Below, one piece after another: positions 18,982 through 21,264 of a DNA stretch of 21,264 bases. Location of the stretch: the IMG/VR virus record IMGVR_UViG_3300048836_000170, positions 1 to 21,264 of that record; one strand, written 5' to 3'. This DNA is from a virus. The notes below the pieces were generated by a model. The model did not search any database, had not been told where the DNA came from, and saw only the letters and a program-made list of their open reading frames with translations. The position numbers were made by a program, and so were the translations under genes. Each line of letters opens with the position of its first letter. Position 1 is the first letter of the stretch.

Positions 18982-20295
18982 ATGAACAAGGCACTCCGCG
19001 CGCTTCTGGCGCGCAAATCGAAACACGTCGCCGAGGCGCGCGCACTGATGGACCTGGCCGCGAAGGAGCAGCGCGACCTGAGCGACGACGAGCAGGCGAC
19101 GTTCGACGGCCTGATGGCCGCGGCCGAGGCCATGAACCCGCAGATCGAGCGCGAGCAGCGCCTGATCGAGGCCGAGCGCACGGTCACCGGCAAGCCGCTG
19201 GATCTGCCGGACGGCAGCCGGATCGAGGTGGGCGCGACGGCGATCGAACAGGACCCGCGCCGCGGGTTCCGCCACTTCGGCGAGTTCGCGCATGCGGTGC
19301 GCCAGTCGATCGTGGCCCGCGTCACCGACGAGCGCCTGGCGCTGATGGCGGCGCTGCCGGCGAACTACGGCTCCGAGGGTGTGGGCGCCGACGGCGGGTT
19401 CGCGGTGCCGCCGGAGTTCGCGCGCGAGATCGCGACGCATTCGCTCGAGCAGGATGCGCTGCTGCAGTTCTGCGACAACGTGCCGGTGTCCGGCAACAAC
19501 ATGGCATTCCCGAACGACGAGACCACGCCGTGGGGCTCGGACGGCGTGCGGGCGTACTGGGAGGGCGAAGCGGACGCCGCGTCGGCCACCAAACCGAAGC
19601 TCGGCGACCCCCAGGTCCTGCGCCTGCGCAAGCTGATGGCGCTGGTCCCGGTGACGAACGAGTTGCTCGACGACGCGCCCGCGATGGCCGCCTACCTGAC
19701 CGGGCTGATGGGCCGGTCCATCCGCTGGAAGTCCAACGACGCGATCCTGAACGGCTCGGGTGTCGGCCAGCCGCTGGGTGTCTTCAACTCCGCGGCGCTC
19801 GTCGCCCAGGCGAAAGAGACCAGCCAGACGGCCGACACGGTGGTTGCTGCCAACGTCGCGAAGATGCTTGCGCGCCAGCCGGCGACTGGCATGTCGCGCG
19901 CGCGCTGGGTGATGAACCAGGAAGTGCTGCCGCAGCTGATCACTATGACGATCGGCGATCAGCCCATCTGGACTCCTCCGAGTGAGGGGATCAAGGGCTC
20001 TCCCGGTGGCCTGCTGCTCGGCCGCCCGATCACGTTCAGCGAGTCGTGCGCGGTGCTGGGCGACCAGAACGACATCGCGCTGATCGACTTCACGAAGTAC
20101 CGCGTCATCACCAAGTCCGGCGCCGCGGCGATCGACATCGCGAGCTCGATGCACCTGTACTTCGACCAGGGCGCGACCGCGTTCCGGGCGACTTTCCGCA
20201 TGGACGGCCGCCCGTCGGTCAATCAGAAGATCGCGAAGAAGAACGGCAGCTCGAACGAGCTCTCGCCCTACGTCGTGCTCGTCGCGCGCACCTGA
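18982..20295 (+). CDS. Major capsid protein, HK97 fold
   Basis: This 437-residue protein is the major capsid subunit (PF05065). Residues 1 to about 105 are the charged helical delta/scaffold domain (KHVAEARALMDLAAKEQRDL, ERLIEAER-like repeats), normally removed by the protease encoded upstream. The shell domain follows: GGFAVPPEFAREI, DNVPVSGNNMAFPNDE, LRKLMALVPVTNELLDDAP, NDAILNGSGVGQPLGVFNS, WVMNQEVLPQL, GLLLGRPITFSESC and FDQGATAFRATFRMDGRPSV, the usual HK97 landmarks in order. GAGGGAACCAGC provides the ribosome-binding site. Whether the isopeptide cross-link of HK97 exists cannot be seen from sequence alone. Confidence 0.94.
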   Translation: MNKALRALLARKSKHVAEARALMDLAAKEQRDLSDDEQATFDGLMAAAEAMNPQIEREQRLIEAERTVTGKPLDLPDGSRIEVGATAIEQDPRRGFRHFGEFAHAVRQSIVARVTDERLALMAALPANYGSEGVGADGGFAVPPEFAREIATHSLEQDALLQFCDNVPVSGNNMAFPNDETTPWGSDGVRAYWEGEADAASATKPKLGDPQVLRLRKLMALVPVTNELLDDAPAMAAYLTGLMGRSIRWKSNDAILNGSGVGQPLGVFNSAALVAQAKETSQTADTVVAANVAKMLARQPATGMSRARWVMNQEVLPQLITMTIGDQPIWTPPSEGIKGSPGGLLLGRPITFSESCAVLGDQNDIALIDFTKYRVITKSGAAAIDIASSMHLYFDQGATAFRATFRMDGRPSVNQKIAKKNGSSNELSPYVVLVART

Positions 20296-20325
20296 TCAAC
20301 CGCAGCATTCGAAAGGAACGAAATC

Positions 20326-20766
20326 ATGGGCATCAATGCCAAGCTCTACGAAGACGTCCGAGTGGTCGGCATCATCGACCCGGACGCCTACGCCGCCAAC
20401 AGCTACTCGACCGGCTGGATCGCCGCGCGCGACTACCAGCGGTTCATGGCGATCGTCATGGCCGGCGACCTCGGCACCAACGCGACCGTCGACGCGAAGA
20501 TCGAGGAGGCCACCGACGGCAGCGGGACCGGGGTGCAGGACTGCCCCAGCAAGGCCATCACGCAGCTCACCCAGGCCGGCACGGACAGCAACAAGCAGGC
20601 GCTGATCCACGTTGGCCAGGAGGATCTGAGCGACGGTTTCACGCACTTCCGCCTGACGATCACGGTTGCCGTGGCGACGTCGGACGCCGGCGGCCTGATC
20701 GTGGCGGTCGAGCCGACGCGCTCGTACCAGACGCAGCCGGCGACGGTCGACGAGCAGGTGGCTTGA
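20326..20766 (+). CDS. Putative virion protein downstream of capsid (decoration-like)
   Basis: This 146-residue protein begins MGINAKLYEDVRVVGIIDPD. It is rich in predicted beta strands (RFMAIVMAGDLGTNATVDAK, FTHFRLTITVAVATSDAGGL, LIVAVEPTRSYQTQP) with the segment ITQLTQAGTDSNKQALIHVG between them. The pattern is one I have seen directly after HK97-fold capsid genes in proteobacterial phages, where a head-decoration or structural role is likely; no activity has been established to my knowledge. AAGGAACG about 6 nt before the ATG is a good ribosome-binding site, suggesting strong expression, as for a structural protein. Confidence 0.65.
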   Translation: MGINAKLYEDVRVVGIIDPDAYAANSYSTGWIAARDYQRFMAIVMAGDLGTNATVDAKIEEATDGSGTGVQDCPSKAITQLTQAGTDSNKQALIHVGQEDLSDGFTHFRLTITVAVATSDAGGLIVAVEPTRSYQTQPATVDEQVA

Positions 20767-20788
20767 GCGGCTGACATCGCAACCTGAG

Positions 20789-20812
20789 CGGCCGCTCCTT
20801 GCCGGGCGGCCG
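20789..20812 (+). terminator. Hairpin after the decoration-like gene (weak terminator)
   Basis: CGGCCGCTC (20789-20797) pairs with GGGCGGCCG (20804-20812), one T-G wobble, across a CTTGCC loop. Only a broken T run follows (TTCACACTCTT), so it is a strong hairpin but a poor intrinsic terminator; it may reduce downstream transcription or protect the 3' end of the capsid message. Confidence 0.45.
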
Positions 20813-20833
20813 TTCACACTCTTGACCGTGCAA

Positions 20834-21037
20834 ATGAGCGTCGACGAACCCCTGATCTACACCGCACGCGGCAACCTCCCGATCGACTCGTTGCAGTACG
20901 AGACGCGCTGGGAAGACACGCCGGACTACATCAAGTTCGTCGAGGTCTACCGGCTCGACGGCGAGGTCGTGCGCGAGTCGGCGCATGTGTACAGCAAGCG
21001 CGGGCTGCTCGCAGAGCCGGCCGCAGCCAAACTCTAG
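20834..21037 (+). CDS. Small phage protein in the head gene cluster, unknown function
   Basis: This 67-residue protein begins MSVDEPLIYTARGNLPIDSL. The rest is acidic with beta-like segments (YETRWEDTPDYIKFVEVYRL, GEVVRESAHVYSKRG). The ATG at 20834 lacks an obvious Shine-Dalgarno; in-frame GTG (20828) and TTG (20822) codons are alternatives. The stop TAG overlaps the AGGAG of the next gene, implying a continuous operon. The protein type occurs near capsid and head-tail connector genes of siphophages; no function is recognised. Confidence 0.62.
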   Translation: MSVDEPLIYTARGNLPIDSLQYETRWEDTPDYIKFVEVYRLDGEVVRESAHVYSKRGLLAEPAAAKL

Positions 21038-21048
21038 GAGAGCATGAC

Positions 21049-21264
21049 ATGGCGAATACTGCAGGCGTGACTGGCGCCGCGAAGCAGGCCGCGCTCGGTG
21101 CGATCGTCAACGGCAAAACGCTCAAAGCGGCGCTCTACCTCGCTTCGGCGACGACCGGGCCGACCAATGCGGCGTACACCGCGACCGGCGAGCTGGCCGC
21201 GACCGGCAACTACTCGGCAGGCGGCGCGTCGGTGACGAACGCCAACAGCGCCGGTCTTACCGGC
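21049..21264 (+). CDS. Virion structural protein, N-terminal part (cut by window edge)
   Basis: The ATG at 21049 follows AGGAG by 7 nt and opens a frame that runs off the right edge after 72 codons. It begins MANTAGVTGAAKQAALGAIV. The stretch KTLKAALYLASATTGPTNAA followed by YTATGELAATGNYSAGGASV resembles a family of small phage structural proteins with an ALYxASA...AYTATGE...Y-AGG pattern. An upstream ATG at 21044 is out of frame and soon stops. Position after the head genes fits a head-tail or tail accessory role. Confidence 0.6.
   Translation, partial: MANTAGVTGAAKQAALGAIVNGKTLKAALYLASATTGPTNAAYTATGELAATGNYSAGGASVTNANSAGLTG

Noticed and set aside
18601-20154. Long leftward frame of about 517 codons opposite protease and capsid genes
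   Set aside because: Arg/His/Asp-rich composition typical of the antisense of GC-rich genes; it spans two real genes and a terminator.

Overview
The window is a high-GC (about 65%) stretch of a tailed-phage genome or prophage, of the HK97-like siphovirus type. Codon use, GC content and protein relatives suggest a proteobacterial host (beta- or gammaproteobacterium), but nothing in the sequence fixes the genus. There is no bacterial chromosomal gene, tRNA, attachment site or integrase in view, so whether it is an integrated prophage, a free phage or a contig cannot be decided here.

Layout. (1) Positions 1-8299 form one leftward early operon of about 20 genes. Most junctions are ATGA, GTGA or TGATG stop/start overlaps or gaps of 1-2 nt. 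Nearest the promoter are small unknown genes and a one-helix membrane protein. Then comes a recombination cassette: a Sak4-like RecA-fold ATPase (6526-7305), a DUF669 protein (6045-6524) and a Cas4/RecB-like PD-(D/E)XK nuclease with Fe-S-type cysteines (4981-6042). Beyond it is a long train of small accessory proteins (DUF551, zinc-ribbon-like, coiled-coil, a 31-residue lipoprotein). Several gene junctions in this train are exact DNA repeats of 19-31 nt, which suggests cassette duplication or shuffling.

(2) Positions 8300-8505 are the divergent control region. Two promoters, PL (leftward) and PR (rightward), have the same architecture: an operator pair 23 bp apart overlapping the -35 and -10 boxes, with consensus TGAACYATGGTTCA. 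A leftward intrinsic terminator sits between the operator clusters. A Cro-like gene follows PR. No cI-type repressor gene lies between the clusters, where lambdoid phages carry one.

(3) Positions 8506-13071 are the rightward early/middle genes: Cro, a small wHTH-like protein, a PD-(D/E)XK-like protein, a primase-polymerase/ATPase replication protein, a G/C-tract hairpin and G-quadruplex intergenic region, a RusA-type resolvase, a small unknown, a putative late regulator and a small winged-helix protein. An intrinsic terminator at 13166-13200 closes this block.

(4) Positions 13206-21264 are packaging and head genes: a phage HNH endonuclease, a free-standing homing-type HNH endonuclease that looks inserted, small and large terminase, a two-helix membrane miniprotein, portal, S49 head protease, a strong terminator-like hairpin, the HK97-fold major capsid protein, a putative decoration-type protein, a small unknown, and the start of a virion protein cut by the right edge.

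The genes read as a coherent temperate-style programme: the PL operon supplies recombination and accessory functions, the PR operon supplies replication and late activation, and the rightward late operon packages DNA and builds the capsid. The most interesting points are the symmetric immunity region lacking its repressor, the repeated gene-junction cassettes, and the G-tract structure downstream of the replication gene.
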